A DNA stretch of 64,000 bases from Siphonodentalium dalli (taxonomy: Eukaryota > Mollusca > Scaphopoda > Gadilida > Siphonodentaliidae), in NCBI GenBank assembly GCA_032622095.1, contig CP136065.1, positions 153,829,577-153,893,576 on the forward strand, read 5' to 3'. The first letter of the stretch is position 1, and each line of letters opens with the position of its first letter. Of this stretch, positions 1 through 11,280 are shown piece by piece. A model generated the notes under the pieces. That model saw only the letters and a list, made by a program, of their open reading frames with translations. It ran no database searches and was not told where the DNA came from. Both the position numbers and the translations under genes were made by a program.

Positions 1-136
1 AAAAAGATAATTTGTAAGTCTTATATTTCAACTTTTATCGACATTTTTCGTTCTCCAGCACACTAAAAGTTGTAGTTGGAATCAGCCGAGCCGGCCACCG
101 AGTCGCTAATTAGCTGTTAATTGCTATTGTTAGGAA
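1..136 (+). repeat. Left terminal inverted repeat
   Basis: Inverted match to 2620-2755 with two mismatches. It begins AAAAAGATAATTTGTAAG and includes a GC-rich patch near 86-110. It may extend beyond the window start. Confidence 0.9.
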
Positions 137-445
137 TATGTTGGCGGCTCAAATCAATGGATTTATGAGTTAAGACAAGAGAGTTTGCAACTTATAGTGA
201 AATATAATCAAAGTACTGTTTATACAGTTACTTGTTGTTACAAGTGAGATCATATCACGCACATGAATGTGTTTTTTAAAAGATGAATACTTATAACTGA
301 ATACTTACCACAGAGTTGTTTACACGTATGCGTGTTATGCAAACACACATGAGCGATATTTTTGTGTGAGTTACAGCTCTCGTGAACATATATAATCTGC
401 ACGTAGTAATGTGGTCAGTATATCCTAGCTTCTTCATCGTACACA

Positions 446-1132
446 ATGTCAGCTACAATCTACATGAACAAAGAATATGTTCTTGGTTATCGAGAAGTTC
501 TCTCGATATTCGAGAAACCCGACGTAGACAAAGTATCGACAGTGCCACCAAAACTGCCAAAAGGAGGTTCCGTTTACCTTCTAACAGGCTCAAAAGACGC
601 TACGTATGACCAGTATTTCTGGGTTAATAAAGGTGCCAACAAAATACCAAGGAAAGAACCAAAGTATTTGCGGCGTGACTACAGGATCCAGCGGGAAATT
701 GGTGACAAGGCTGGCGACGAACGTTTCAAACGGGTAATGTATTCTTCTCTTGTTTCAGAGTTAGTTATCGTCCATTATATTGGGGACGAACGTGTTTACG
801 TAAGTAGGCCGCATGTCAATGCAAAGACAAAGGAACAGAAGTATCAACGAACGCTGCCGTCGACCATGGCCACCTTGAGGAAAGAATGTGTAGACAGAGA
901 ACCGGCACCAGTATACAGGGACGGTGTGACCAAACCAGGCATATCAACGACCACCCAAGGTATCATGAATGCCAAGAACATGAAGCAAGTTGAGAACGTC
1001 AGGTACCGAATCAACAAATCGAGGAAGACGCATGACTCAGCATATAACACACTGGAGTTGACATACTTCGTCCTAGATTGTACCAGTTGCGGATTCAGTC
1101 GCGGCAAATCCAACGCCATTGACCATCACTAA
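446..1132 (+). pseudogene. Transposon-encoded N-terminal domain protein (228 codons)
   Basis: An ATG-started frame of 228 codons inside the TIR element. It contains GGSVYLLTG, a DQYFWVNKG segment at about residues 60-70, VIVHYIGDE at about 110-118 and a basic RINKSRKTHDSAYN stretch near 190-203. From memory this layout matches the N-terminal part of multi-copy lophotrochozoan/cnidarian transposon proteins whose transposase domain follows directly; here the frame ends 'LDCTSCGFSRGKS' and stops where that domain would begin. I therefore read it as the surviving 5' part of an internally deleted gene. A 120-codon frame (1119-1481) overlaps its end and contains LPSIEEE twice, probably an acidic linker before the protease block. 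Family assignment is from recall and moderate. Confidence 0.55.
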
Positions 1133-1440
1133 GGCAACGCCCATCAAGAAAACACCGTCCAAATCCAAGAAACGTCTGAAGTATGAGTTGCCAAGCATCG
1201 AAGAAGAAAGCACCGAGTTGCCACATATTCCTGACATTGATCTTCCAAGCATCGAAGAAGAAACCATCGACCAGACATCAAGACCAGCAAATCATTTCGT
1301 GGAAGAAGATATAGACCCAATCTGGATAGAAAACGGCCAACATCGACTAAGACAATCACACCATGACAAAATAACAAACAACGAGGAGTTATGCAGCGAC
1401 ATAATAAACTACTCAATGCAGATCATAACAGTTCGAAGAT

Positions 1441-1833
1441 ATCAACGTCCTGCAACATACTGGATTAGCACCGGTTTATGATGATGATACGAAAAGATGG
1501 AATTACAGCTTGAGATTTCAACCAACTGATGAGTGCAGTGCCCAGATACACCATACCGGAACCAGCCACTGGGTATTATCGACAAAAGAAAGCGACGGCC
1601 ATGTACGACTATATGATAGCGCCTTCAAGAATAAATAGTCAGCGTCAACGACAATCCAGCTAGGGCAACTGTACAACAGCAACAACATCATCATACCCAG
1701 CGTCCAGCAGCAAACGAACTCCGTCGACTGTGGTATATTCTCTTTAGCGTTTTTGGTAGAATTTTGTACAACCCAGAACACTGGTAACACTTCTTTTATA
1801 AATGTTAAATTACGCCGATTGTTTGGAACATAA
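1441..1833 (+). pseudogene. ULP1-like (C48) cysteine protease remnant of the transposon
   Basis: Reading frame 1 from 1441 gives, in order, the hallmarks of the ULP1/SENP fold: a His-Trp pair in GTSHWVLST, an Asp in VRLYDSAF about 17 residues later, a Gln pair in VQQQTNS, and the nucleophile context VDCGIFSLAFLVEF. Spacing His-Asp-Gln-Cys is as in C48 peptidases. An in-frame TAG at 1636-1638 interrupts between the Asp and Gln/Cys parts, and a TAA at 1831-1833 ends it; the upstream frame is shifted. It is a broken copy. ULP1 domains are commonly carried by large eukaryotic DNA transposons, where they are thought to process ubiquitin-like modifiers. Confidence 0.75.
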
Positions 1834-1897
1834 ATGCGTCTCCACATTTCCTTCAAGGAAGAAGAAAATGAAACTCAGTTAGAAGCATGTATTAACG

Positions 1898-2047
1898 TAT
1901 GAATTGGAACTAGATTGTGATAAATGCCGTTTGCCAAATTTATTTGATGACATGGTCGAATGCTCTAATGAGGATTGTGAGACATGGGTACACCATATGT
2001 GTACAGGTGAACCCCAGAGTTATATTTGCAACAGTTGTTCAGTTTGA
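1898..2047 (+). pseudogene. PHD-like zinc finger, C-terminal block of the transposon gene
   Basis: The 49 codons before a TGA at 2045 contain the pattern C-x2-C ... C-x4-C ... WVHHMC ... C-x2-C (LDCDKC, VECSNEDC, WVHHMC, YICNSC), the Cys4-His-Cys3 signature of PHD fingers. It is in a different frame from the protease block, so at least one indel or an intron separates them. In this transposon class a PHD finger closes the protein, supporting the reading of 446-2047 as one decayed gene. Confidence 0.7.
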
Positions 2048-2619
2048 TCAAAATTGTAAATTAGGTTTATTGCTATACATGATGAATCCTACTTATGCCC
2101 AACTAACCTTGGGATCAGTCACCGTTAGCGGCACACGCTGAACGTGGAGTTCCTTGGTATCGGAAAACGAGGACAAAAGTAGGATTCTAATCATGATTAT
2201 TTAAATGTTGATATATATTATAATTCAACTGATGCCTAACTCACCTTGAGGCCAGTCACCATTAGTGACGCACACTGAACGTGTAGCACATTGGTAACGT
2301 ATCGGGAAACGAGGTAGACATCATCGGATTATTATAGTGTAAATAATATATTAATAATGTACTAATATCACGTTTTATTTCAGGTGTTATTAATGTTTTT
2401 CAAGTTTATAATTTCAGGTGCAGTTCATGGCGAAGAAGATGGAAGTCAAGATAAAACAAAAACGGCCCTTTTCAGGGCCACACACTTTCTCCTGAAGAGT
2501 AATCTTTAAAATTGCTAAACCTTCATATATTTCTTAATAAAAAGTCATTGTTTGTTTTTATTCCCCACTACTTACCCTTTGATCTTCATGTGACCCACCA
2601 CTGACTAAATCCAATCAGC

Positions 2620-2755
2620 CGCCTAACAATAGGAATTAACAGCTAATTAGCGACTCGGCGGCCGGCTCGGCTGATTCCAACTACAACTTTTAGTGTGCTG
2701 GAGAACGAAAAATGTCGATAAAAGTTGAAATATAAGACTTACAAATTATCTTTTT
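2620..2755 (-). repeat. Right terminal inverted repeat
   Basis: Reverse complement of 1-136 with two mismatches. It defines the right end of the first element. Confidence 0.9.
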
Positions 2756-3440
2756 AGTTTTTTTTATATGTAATTGGCATAACTTACCACAAACCAAAAT
2801 TCATCACTATTGGAATTATATTAACGACAATAAACGAAATTGAAAATCCCAACTACACATTTTACTGGACTTTCAAGAGCTCAGGCTCGGACTACAACTG
2901 TTAGTGTGTCCCAAAACAAGAACGATATCAAACAAACGTCAGAAAGTGACAGTACACAACAAATGCTATTAGTACCGTACGTACTTAGCCAAAAGACACG
3001 TGTACTCCCTTTCAATGGGGTAATTGTGCCGAGTCTCGACTGATAAGAGCTCGAGTGCTAAAATGAGTGAAAACTAAATCACAAGCACTATAAACCTAAA
3101 CCATAATATAGGGGCACGTTGTGTCATATCCAAAATAAATGAGCACTCAACAAAAGTGCAATGTCTAGGATCTAGACACAACAAAACTTTAAAGCTGTCA
3201 GACCATGTCTGCCGGTCCAAAGCCCGGATAAAAGATGATGGGAGTTAATTACGCCACCGTAGTGTGGTGTTTATTGCTTTTGGTTTTTTTGTATCGCATG
3301 GGCGATCGATAATTCACTGGGTGATTGTACATTCGGCAAACCTCGTCAGATTCCGTCACCGTTTCATCGTACCGATAATTACGAGAGTACAACTAAGATT
3401 GGCACATATGTTTACGTCACCGGTGTAATTGTGGGGACAT
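2756..3440. other. No recognisable feature
   Basis: Intergenic DNA with short frames lacking coding character. No repeat recognised. Confidence 0.5.
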
Positions 3441-4260
3441 GCTTCTATTATGAAGGTTTGCTATCCCGAAGGTCCGCTATTCCGAAGGTTCTCTATTCCG
3501 AAGGTTTTTGTTATTTTTAGGTTAATTCTATATTTTAAAGTATTGAGACTAATTTGAGAGGGTTCATTTTCACAAAGATTCTTTATATGGAGTGTGCGCT
3601 CACATCCGAACTGATCATGCGCGCACACCGATACAGATACAGGAGGAAATAACTTAACTTAGAACATTAAATGTGATTTTGTTTTGTTTTCGCTGGTTTT
3701 CTTGAGATTTTATGTCATTACGTGGGCCCATACCTTTGAATTCTTGGCATATACTATTAATGTTGTGGTATATATGGACCCTCCCGCATTGGGACATGAC
3801 ATAGGTTCAGTTGACTTAAGTGGTGTTCTGTGTGTGCTCCAATTTGGAGTTCATTATTTTAAGGGCCAAGTTTAGAATTTTATGGGTCCATACCTTTGAA
3901 CTCTGGGCATATTATATGAATATTGGGGGGCATGGCTCTATTCCGAAGGTTCACTATCCCGAAGGTCCACTATTCGGAAATTTCTCTGAATGTTCGCTAT
4001 TCCGAAGGTTCACCAATCCGAAGGTTCGTTATTCCGAAGGTTCTGTGTTCCAAAGATTTTTTTTATTTTAAGGTTAATTCTATATTCTAAAGTAACGAGA
4101 GGGTTCATTATCACGAAGATTCTTTTTATGAAGGAAATAACGTAAAACATTAAATGTGATTTTGTTTTGTTTTCGAGGGTTTTCTTGAGTTTAATGTCAT
4201 TACGTATGACCTTATTTCTCATTACATATTCACTCCAAGGAGCCCACACAATTGCTATGT
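3441..4260 (+). repeat. CCGAAGGTT minisatellite arrays with a duplicated AT-rich tail
   Basis: Units of about 13-15 bp (TATTCCGAAGGTTCGC and variants) occur at about 3450-3512 and 3940-4062. Each is followed by the same tail (TTAATTCTATATT..., then GAGAGGGTTCATT... and GATTTTGTTTTGTTTTCG) at about 3515-3740 and 4064-4215. A third partial tail lies at 9530-9605. A diverged direct repeat (CATACCTTTGAA) also occurs at 3730 and 3890. The block looks like a tandemly duplicated mobile or satellite unit. Confidence 0.7.
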
Positions 4261-4662
4261 TACGATGCGATTTAATGTGATTATGTGTGACCTAATATCT
4301 CAATAATCTGAGGCAAGAGTACGCCTGCTAAAGGCGAATTATAACAGTTGGGGGTATAACGCTCAATAAATACTGGAGGCTATAACAAACTGCGCAGTAG
4401 AATATCGCTGAATGGACGAGTATGAGATGAGCCTAAATGCAATTGTGACTTTGTTTAAAGGCCCACTTAATTTTCGAGTCATTAATTTTTTATAGTATAT
4501 ACGGTTTTAATAACAATTTATGCCATAAAATTTGAATAAACTACTATAATTCATCACCATTTGAAAGGCAGAATACTTCTATCTCCTAGTTTGAAACACC
4601 TTCAAAATACCGCGTCGTATATCTAGCAATTAGCAACCAACATGTCCTCCTCGGCTTTCCAT
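4261..4662. other. No recognisable feature
   Basis: AT-rich single-copy-looking sequence. Confidence 0.4.
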
Positions 4663-5241
4663 AGATTTCAACGTAATTTGATACCTATGGGTATTTGTGT
4701 CCGGGAAGTGTTTTGAACGGGTCAAATCGTGACCCCGACCTGACCTTGACCTTTAAAACTGTCAATGCAAGGTCAATTTGGGTAAAACGGACAAATTTCG
4801 GCGAAATTTGATACTAGGGATACTTTGGTCTGAGGAGAGTTTTGAACGTGTCAAATCGTGACCTCGGCCTGACCTTGACCTTCAATATGGCCAATCAAAG
4901 GTCAACTCGGATAAAACGGATAGATTTCGACGAAATTTGATACCTATGGGTACTTTTGTCGGGGGGGGGGGGTGTTTTGGACGGGTCAAATCATGACTCT
5001 GACCTTACCTTGACCTTCAAAATTGTTAATTAAAGGTCAAGTTGGGTAAAACGGACGGATTTCGACGAAATTTGATACCTATGGGTAGTTTTCTACGGGT
5101 GGGGGTGTTTTGGACTGGACAAATCATGACCCTGACCTGACCTTGACTTTCGAAATAGTCAATTGAAGGTCAAATCGCACCTTTCACCGGAAAGCAGATG
5201 TGAAACAGCCCGGGTGAAGTCGGGCCTATCAGCTTGTGTAA
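4663..5241 (+). mobile_element. Pearl/Helentron-like element, family P6 (about 131-bp monomers)
   Basis: Four monomers start at about 4674, 4805, 4935 and 5068 (each with GAAATTTGATACCTATGGGTA and CCTGACCTTGACCTT). The 3' end carries a hairpin GCCCG...CGGGC (5208-5225) followed by CTATCAGCTTGTGT. This is the general architecture of the other tandem-monomer elements in the window. A G-run lies at about 4963. Confidence 0.65.
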
Positions 5242-6110
5242 TAAAGAAGACAGTTTGATGAAAGTAATGTATGCCACGGGAAAACTTGAAATATGGAAGT
5301 ACGCAAATTTCCCGCATAAAATTTGAAAGATAGTTTATAGAATAATTGTATTATTATTTATATTTATGGCTAATAATACGATCTTGGTGGCGTTACCATT
5401 TCTGACTATGGTTTTCTTGTTTTAATAGTGTTTACGAGATATTGTGTCTAATTGGATTTTACAGCCAGTCGCCTCACTGCTTGGTATTTACGCTATATAC
5501 CAAGCAGCAATTACCAAACGCTAATATCGGTCGGATTAGTTGTTAGCGGTTTATAGATAGAATATATAAATAATATTAAATAAAAACAACCCTTACAACG
5601 TCCATACAACCTTATATGACCTTCTGCAACCTTCTAATTTCATTTTTTTTTGTCTGCTGCTTGGTATTGCTTGGTATATAGTGGGACCCTGGGTTTTTCC
5701 ATAGTTTAAAATAGCAAGATAACGTGGGTACAAAAAATAGAAAATTACGCAATCCAGACAGACAAACCCATAAAAAGCAGTCTCTACCAGATCGCACCGG
5801 TCATGCTTCCTTTTCTTTCCGAGCCACCAAGGGAAGTAGCAAAAAATTCAGAAAAAAGAAAAGAATTTTGGGAAACACCTTTCATTGTGTTTAACTTTTG
5901 AGACTGCGAAATTACCAGAATTGGGATCTGCACGGTATCCATTCAGATTCAGATTCAGAGACGGGCGTCGACGGATCCATCAGACATTTCTCAGGCTTTT
6001 GGTTGTCCAACTTACCTTTGCAAGTTAACTTGTAAGAAAAGGTAGGTGATCAGCTAGGTTACTTTTAGGTAGCTTATAAATTTTGGAGTACATGTATGTA
6101 TTCAGACTAA
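5242..6110. other. AT-rich DNA with one hairpin
   Basis: A near-perfect inverted repeat at 5477-5507 (CTGCTTGGTA...TACCAAGCAG) recurs partly at about 5655-5682. No gene seen. Confidence 0.4.
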
Positions 6111-6111
6111 T

Positions 6112-6256
6112 CTAGATCATGTCATGAATCTCTACTGCGAAACGACCCAACAATGCGGTACGAAACGACCAAAAAATATGGTACGAAACGACCATATGGT
6201 ACGAAACGACCATGGTACGAAACGTCTAGAATCCGTAGAGATTCATGGCATGATCA
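6112..6256. mobile_element. Short inverted-repeat element enclosing a GGTACGAAACGACCAT array
   Basis: Ends GATCATGTCATGAATCTC and its reverse complement (GAGATTCATGGCATGATC) enclose four or five units of a ~16-20 bp repeat (GGTACGAAACGACCAT). The same terminal sequence bounds a larger element at 27415-27947, so the ends are mobile while the interior differs. Confidence 0.6.
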
Positions 6257-6534
6257 AAGATCGATCATGCACAGTTTTATAGTTATATAGTGGTAGTTTT
6301 ATAAATAAAAATAAATAAAAAAAATTATTATTATACTAATATTATGATTTATACGTCAGTTCAACCCAAAACACGTACGTCCATCTAACTTCTAAGTATA
6401 AAATGATAAATGTATGTTTCATATAACTTTCATAGGAGTGCCTGTATTTCTCAACTTTCTGGCCAACTTGGGATATACGATCACGCCAGTACGTATGCAC
6501 CGTAGGACGGCGACATGTCACTCTGAATACAGGA

Positions 6535-6612
6535 GAAGTCGGCCCCGCACGAAGTCGGCCCCATACGAAGACGGCCCCGCGGAAAGTCGGCCCCAGAGAA
6601 GTCGGCCCCATA
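6535..6612 (+). repeat. GTCGGCCCC minisatellite
   Basis: Five tandem units of about 15-16 bp with core GAAGTCGGCCCC. The same array occurs inverted at 8108-8170 and 11281-11357, each time next to a pearl-like element of family P1. Confidence 0.8.
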
Positions 6613-6977
6613 TATAACAGAACAATTGTTTTAAATTATTCTTTATTTAGTGGGGAATGAAAATCATCCGAGGCCCGAATTTTTTTTTAAAGTTTGGCCT
6701 CTAAGGCGAAGTTTGGCAACGAAATTTTGACATCATGGAACATTAAAACTCGGGTTTTTGACATCTTGATATGAAATATGAAACTCAGGTTAAATAGTAA
6801 TAATGACAATATAATAATAACAAATTTAAACAACATCGTCGTCGCTATCACTGTAACTTTCGTCAGTAATTGCCCAATAGGCTCGATCTTAAGTCTGAAA
6901 TTAAATGGTACAAAACCGAGCTGTCATGCAACTACCCAAGCAGACCCACAAACATGCTAAGCATTCTCAAAGGGTCG
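6613..6977. other. No recognisable feature
   Basis: AT-rich intergenic sequence. Confidence 0.4.
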
Positions 6978-7043
6978 GGGTCGATTCGGTCCAGGGCTGG
7001 TTCGGCCGGGCTTGTTCGGCCCACGGTTTGGGCCGAATAGGCT
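6978..7043 (-). repeat. GTTCGGCCGGGC minisatellite
   Basis: A short GC-rich array (TCGGTCCAGGGCT, GTTCGGCCGGGCTTGTTCGG). Its inverted counterpart lies at 10915-10998, so the pair could bound a ~4-kb unit. Confidence 0.6.
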
Positions 7044-7471
7044 CACCTCAAAATGTTTTTATCATGAGTAGGATATTTGGATGTTTATATATATTTTACT
7101 TTTGTATGTTATTTTATTATTATAATAAAAATTATTATAATAAAGAGTTTAATATTTTGATTAAAGTGTTTAAAAGGGTAGCATTGCTCTAGTTTATATT
7201 ATATACATGTATATTGATCTTATGATTTGATTTAATATTCTTACCTGTGATTTGTCTGTGAGAAAGTTGATAATAAAGTTGTAGATATATGTTACTATAT
7301 ATAGATTGGTACATGTATCTACCTTTTTACACTCAGAACAGCTTCTGGCCTGACTGTCGAAGATAAAATACCAAAGAAGATTCAAGACATGGCGTAAGGG
7401 CGATCTTCGGATGAGCCCACCACGTCCTCGTGCCGCCCTTCGGGCGGGCACGCAAATCCTGTTTCTGCTGC

Positions 7472-7678
7472 CCAATCAAGGCTTACATCCAACAGTTCCT
7501 AGCTTTGCCATTCCGTCACATCCGACCAACATACAACAGTTTAGCCACAAGAGCCAGAACCGACCAACTGAAGGAATTCGTGGAGTACATTGGAAATCAG
7601 TGGATGCGAAATAGCTGCATCGCAATAGCGATTGGTGCATATTTGACCACCAGGTCAGAACAAATAACCACATCGAAG
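7472..7678 (+). pseudogene. MULE-transposase-like C-terminal fragment
   Basis: A 69-codon open stretch reads PIKAYIQQFLALPF..., then LKEFVEYIGNQWM, then AYLTTRSEQITTSK and a splice-donor-like AAG|GTGAGA at 7678/7679. The order 'xxLPFxxxxxIxPTFxxLxxxA...LxxxxxYxxxxW...RTNNDVEG' is typical of the C-terminal part of MULE-type transposases in animal genomes; here RTNND is replaced by RSEQI. No catalytic core is visible nearby. I treat it as a transposase fragment; the match is from memory and unverified. Confidence 0.4.
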
Positions 7679-7790
7679 GTGAGAATCATTATCCATTTAA
7701 AGAACATACTTATACTATTATATATAATAAATGTTTTAATATTTATAAATAAATAATGTATTGACTGATTTTTCCATGTTTTATCTTGTT

Positions 7791-8107
7791 AGTCGAGTTT
7801 TTTTCCAAAACTCGACTTATAGTATGATGGGGGACGGTGGGCGGGCGGGCGGGCGGGCGGCGTGTTTTGCTTATAACTCAACCGTTTATTGACAGATTAA
7901 AATTTTTTTTGGTGTGTGAGTACATATCCATGCACGTAAGCTGCAGACAAAAAAATCGGGTTCGTTCGCACATTTATTACAGAGTTATGGCCCTTTGAAT
8001 TTTCAGCTCGTTAGCGCGATAACTTCAACAAACGTTATCCGATTTGATTGAAATTTGGTATATAGGTGTTTCCCCAAGAATATCTCGGATGAGTTCGAAA
8101 ACCGGCC
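7791..8107 (+). mobile_element. Pearl-like family P1, copy 1 (5' part, interrupted)
   Basis: Begins with hairpin GTCGAGTTT...AAAACTCGAC (7792-7816), then (GGGC)n, then 'AACTCAACCGTTTATTGACGG' and one monomer. It breaks at 8107 within the monomer where the GGCCCC array begins. Confidence 0.75.
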
Positions 8108-8247
8108 TGGGGCCGACTTCTCTGGGGGCCGTCTTCGCGTGGGGCCGTCTTCGTATGGGGCCGACTTCTCCAGATACCGTCACTCTATGTCCAAAGGTTC
8201 GCTATTCCCAAGGTTCTCTATATTCCTCGATATTCAGAAGGTTTTTA
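8108..8247 (-). repeat. GGCCCC array plus CCAAGGTT array
   Basis: Four inverted GGCCGACTTC/GGCCGTCTTC units are followed by degenerate 'CCAAAGGTTCGCTATTC' units, leading directly into the next P1 copy. The same composite is repeated at 11281-11436. Confidence 0.75.
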
Positions 8248-9514
8248 GTAGAGTTTTTTTCCAAAACTCGACTTATAGTATGATGGGGGACGGTGGGCGG
8301 GCGGGCGTGCGGCGGACGGGCGGGCGACATGTTTTGCTTATAACTCAACCGTTTATTGACGTGTGTGAGTACATATCCATGCACGTAAGCTGCAGACAAA
8401 AAATCTGGTTCGTCCGCACATTTATTACAGAGTTATGGCCCTTTGAATTTTCAGATCGTTAGCGCGATAACTTCAACAAACGTTATCCGATTTGATTGAA
8501 ATTTGGTATATAGGTGTCTCCTAAGAATATCTCGGATGAGTTCGAAAACCGGCCTGGTCCGATAAAATTTTATAGAGTTATGGCCCTTAATTAGTCATTT
8601 TTCAAAACATTTCAGCTCGTTAGCGCGATAACTTCAACAAACGTTATCCGATTTGATTGAAATTTGTTATATAGGTGTCTCCCAAGAATATCTCGGATGA
8701 GTTTGAAAACCGGCCTGGTCCGATAAAATTTTATAGAGTTATGGCCCTTAATTAGTCATTTTTCAAAAATTTTCAGCTCGTTAGCGCGATAACTTCAACA
8801 AACGTTATCCGATTTGATTGAAATTTGGTATATAGGTGTCTCCCAAGAATATCTCGGATGAGTTCGAAAACCGGCCTGGTCCGATAAAATTTGATAGAGT
8901 TATGGCCCTTAATTAGTAATTTTTCACAAATTTTCATCTCGTCAGCGCGATAATTTAACAAACATGATCCTATTTGATTGAAATTTTGATATATAGGTGT
9001 CTCCCAAGAATACCTCGGACAAGTTAGAAAACCGGCCCGGTCCGATAAAATTTGATAGAGTTATGGTCCTTAAGTAGTCATTTTGTACGAATTTTGAGCT
9101 CGTTAGCACGATAACTTCAACAAACGTCATCCGATTCAACTAAAATTTGGTATATAAGTGTCTTCCAATAATATACTGGACGAGTTCGAAAACCAGCCTG
9201 GCCCAATAAAATTTGATAGAGTTATGGCCCTTAATTAGTCATTTTTCGTGAATTTTTAGCTCGTTAGCGCGATAACTTCAACAAACGTCCGATTTGTTTA
9301 AAATTTGGAATAGACATACTTGCCAAGAATATTTCGGACGAGTTCGAAAACCAGCCTGGCCCGATAAATTTGATGGAGTTATGGCCCTTAATTAATCATT
9401 TTTCGATTGTACCTATTAATTAGTCTACCGATACTGATGCACACCAATTGGCGGTAGCCACCGGCGGTAAGCCACCGAAAACGAGACACAGCATCTCTGA
9501 TGCCACCTCTTGTT
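8248..9514 (+). mobile_element. Pearl-like family P1, copy 2 (complete)
   Basis: 5' hairpin (slightly decayed), (GGGC)n microsatellite, then about six monomers of ~162 bp. Monomer landmarks CTCGTTAGCGCGATAACTTC recur at about 8455, 8612, 8775, 8935, 9099 and 9259, and each monomer ends GAGTTATGGCCCTTAATTAG. The 3' end has GCATCTCTGATGC (hairpin, 9491-9503) and terminates CACCTCTTGTT at 9514. Such tandem-monomer elements are known in bivalves as the pearl family and are usually classed with non-autonomous Helitron/Helentron elements. Confidence 0.8.
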
Positions 9515-9604
9515 ATTACTTGTTATTTTGAAGTTTCATTCTATATTCTAAAGTATAATTGAGAGGGTTCTTTATCATAAGACTCTTTTTATGAAGGAAA
9601 TAAC

Positions 9605-9880
9605 TTAAAGGTACTCAATCCGATAAGACGCTGCCAAATTACTCTTTCTTTGGCTTCGGTGGGGAAAAAAATATTTGATTAGTGTCGAGGAACCCACCCA
9701 TCAAAGCTCAGAGTAATTAGATATCGATCTTTGCAGTTTGCTATTTTTATTGTTTCTGGGCCTGATCGTGCCAGAAGGACGAGGTCAAACGGGCGGTCTT
9801 CCAGATAAAGATAGATAACTGTAAAATTGTGGTAATAATAACTACTTGGTATTAGAGTTGTCCATCTTTTCTGGTTAAAT
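9605..9880 (+). mobile_element. TTAA MITE family M1, left part
   Basis: Starts TTAA|AGGTACTCAATCCGAT and continues through CAAAGCTCAGAG and GATATCGAT landmarks shared with copies at 15459, 20129, 28750, 42958, 48257, 61625 and 62399. The right end is not present, so this copy is truncated at about 9880. Confidence 0.75.
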
Positions 9881-9884
9881 ACGC

Positions 9885-9975
9885 CCAGAATAGCAAACCT
9901 TCAGAATAGCGAACCTTCTGAATAAGAACCTTTGGAATAGCGACCCTTCAGAATATGGAACCTTCGGAATAATGA
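9885..9975 (-). repeat. CCGAAGGTT minisatellite, inverted
   Basis: About six units AACCTTCGGAATAGCG, the reverse complement of the arrays at 3450 and 3940. Confidence 0.75.
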
Positions 9976-10082
9976 ACCCGATCCTGTATGAAGAGCCCAT
10001 GACACGTCCATCAATAAATGTATACATGTTTCATGGGACTGTTTATATATACATATATAAGACTGGAGTAAAGTTGAAACCA

Positions 10083-10636
10083 ACAATCCGATTTGATTGA
10101 AATTTGGTATATAGGTGTTTCCCAAGAATATCTCGGATGAGTTCGAAAACCGGCCTGGTCCGATAAAATTTGATAGAGTTATGGCCCTTAATTAGTCATT
10201 TTTCACGAATTTTCAGCTCGTTAGCGCGATAACTTCAACAAACGTTATCCGATTTGATTGAAATTTGGTATATAGGTGTCTCCCAAGAATATCTCGGATG
10301 AGTTCGAAAACCGGCCTGGTCCGATAAAATTTGATAGAGTTATGGCCCTTAATTAGTCATTTTTCACGAATTTTCAGCTCGTTAGCGTGATAACTTCAAC
10401 AAACGTTCTCCGATTTGTTTAAAATTTGGAATAGACATACTTGCCAAGAATATTTCGGACGAGTTCGAAAACCAGCCTGGCCCGATAAAATTTGATGGAG
10501 TTATGGCCCTTAATTAGTCATTTTTCGATTTTACCTATTAATTAGTCTACCGATACTGATGCACACCAATTGGCGGTAGCCACCGGCGGTAAGCCACCGA
10601 AAACGAGACACAGCATCTCTGATGCCACCTCTTGTT
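10083..10636 (+). mobile_element. Pearl-like family P1, copy 3 (5'-truncated)
   Basis: Begins inside a monomer (AATCCGATTTGATTG), keeps about three monomers and the full 3' end with hairpin and CACCTCTTGTT (10626-10636). The following ~55 bp are the same as after copy 4 (12631-12685). Confidence 0.75.
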
Positions 10637-10914
10637 TTTAATCATTAAATAATCAGATGTTTTATCATGTAAACTGTATATATTTACTGTTTTAACTTGT
10701 TTTTAATCAATAAATGTTCGTATCTTTCATCATATATTCACGTTATTGTTCGAATTTGTTGCTGTGTTAATTACTATGTATATATACCCATTACTATTGT
10801 TGCCAATGAAACATTAATTACAAACATAATCTCCATTGTCATCAAAAGACCGGTCCCAAATCAAAGGCAATTAACATGCCGTCCAATTAACACCCACACT
10901 ACCTAATTACCCGA
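10637..10914. other. AT-rich spacer
   Basis: Apart from the 55-bp flank shared with 12631, no feature seen. Confidence 0.4.
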
Positions 10915-10998
10915 ATTGAATAGGGGCCGAACAAGCCCGGCCGAACAAGCCCGGCCGAAAGAGCCCTGGCCCGAAAAGTCCTAGGCCGAAAGAGCCCT
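10915..10998 (+). repeat. GGCCGAACAAGCCC minisatellite
   Basis: Six GC-rich units of ~14-16 bp (GGCCGAACAAGCCC, GGCCGAAAGAGCCCT). Inverted relative to 6978-7043 (shared GGTCCAGGGCT and GGCCGGGCTTGTTCGG). Confidence 0.7.
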
Positions 10999-11280
10999 GG
11001 ACCGACTCGTTCCGCTCCCTTCTCAAATGGCCTACTCTCAGCAGAAAAAAGATACTTCTCCTTTCTTATTCTCTTCCATAAAATCCGACATAACCATGTA
11101 AATATGTATAACCATGTAGAGTTCATTTTGTTATTACAACTAAGAAAACATTGCGGACTTCACCATTAGCCTATATACACAAACACTAAACTGAATTAAT
11201 CAAATTAATTTTGGGGACCTCACAATTAGCCAACAAACACTATCTCAATAAAATTAAGACAATTTAATCCCTTCTAATTA
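10999..11280. other. No recognisable feature
   Basis: AT-rich spacer. Confidence 0.4.

Larger units (their letters stand above)
1..2755 (+). mobile_element. Decayed TIR DNA transposon carrying a ULP1-protease/PHD gene
   Basis: The first ~136 bases recur inverted at 2620-2755 with two mismatches, so these are long terminal inverted repeats. The left end coincides with the window start, so the true terminus and any target duplication cannot be seen. Between them lie three plus-strand coding blocks in different frames: an N-terminal domain (446-1132), a C48/ULP1-type protease block (about 1441-1833) and a PHD-like zinc finger (1898-2047). Two diverged direct repeats lie at about 2098-2170 and 2230-2312. 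I see no DDE transposase core; related lophotrochozoan elements of this gene type normally have one between the N-terminal and protease parts, so this looks like an internally deleted, non-autonomous copy (inference). Confidence 0.8.

Noticed and set aside
8202-9139. Open frames within P1 monomers (62-65 codons)
   Set aside because: They follow the monomer periodicity and repeat identically between copies; artefacts of tandem repeats.
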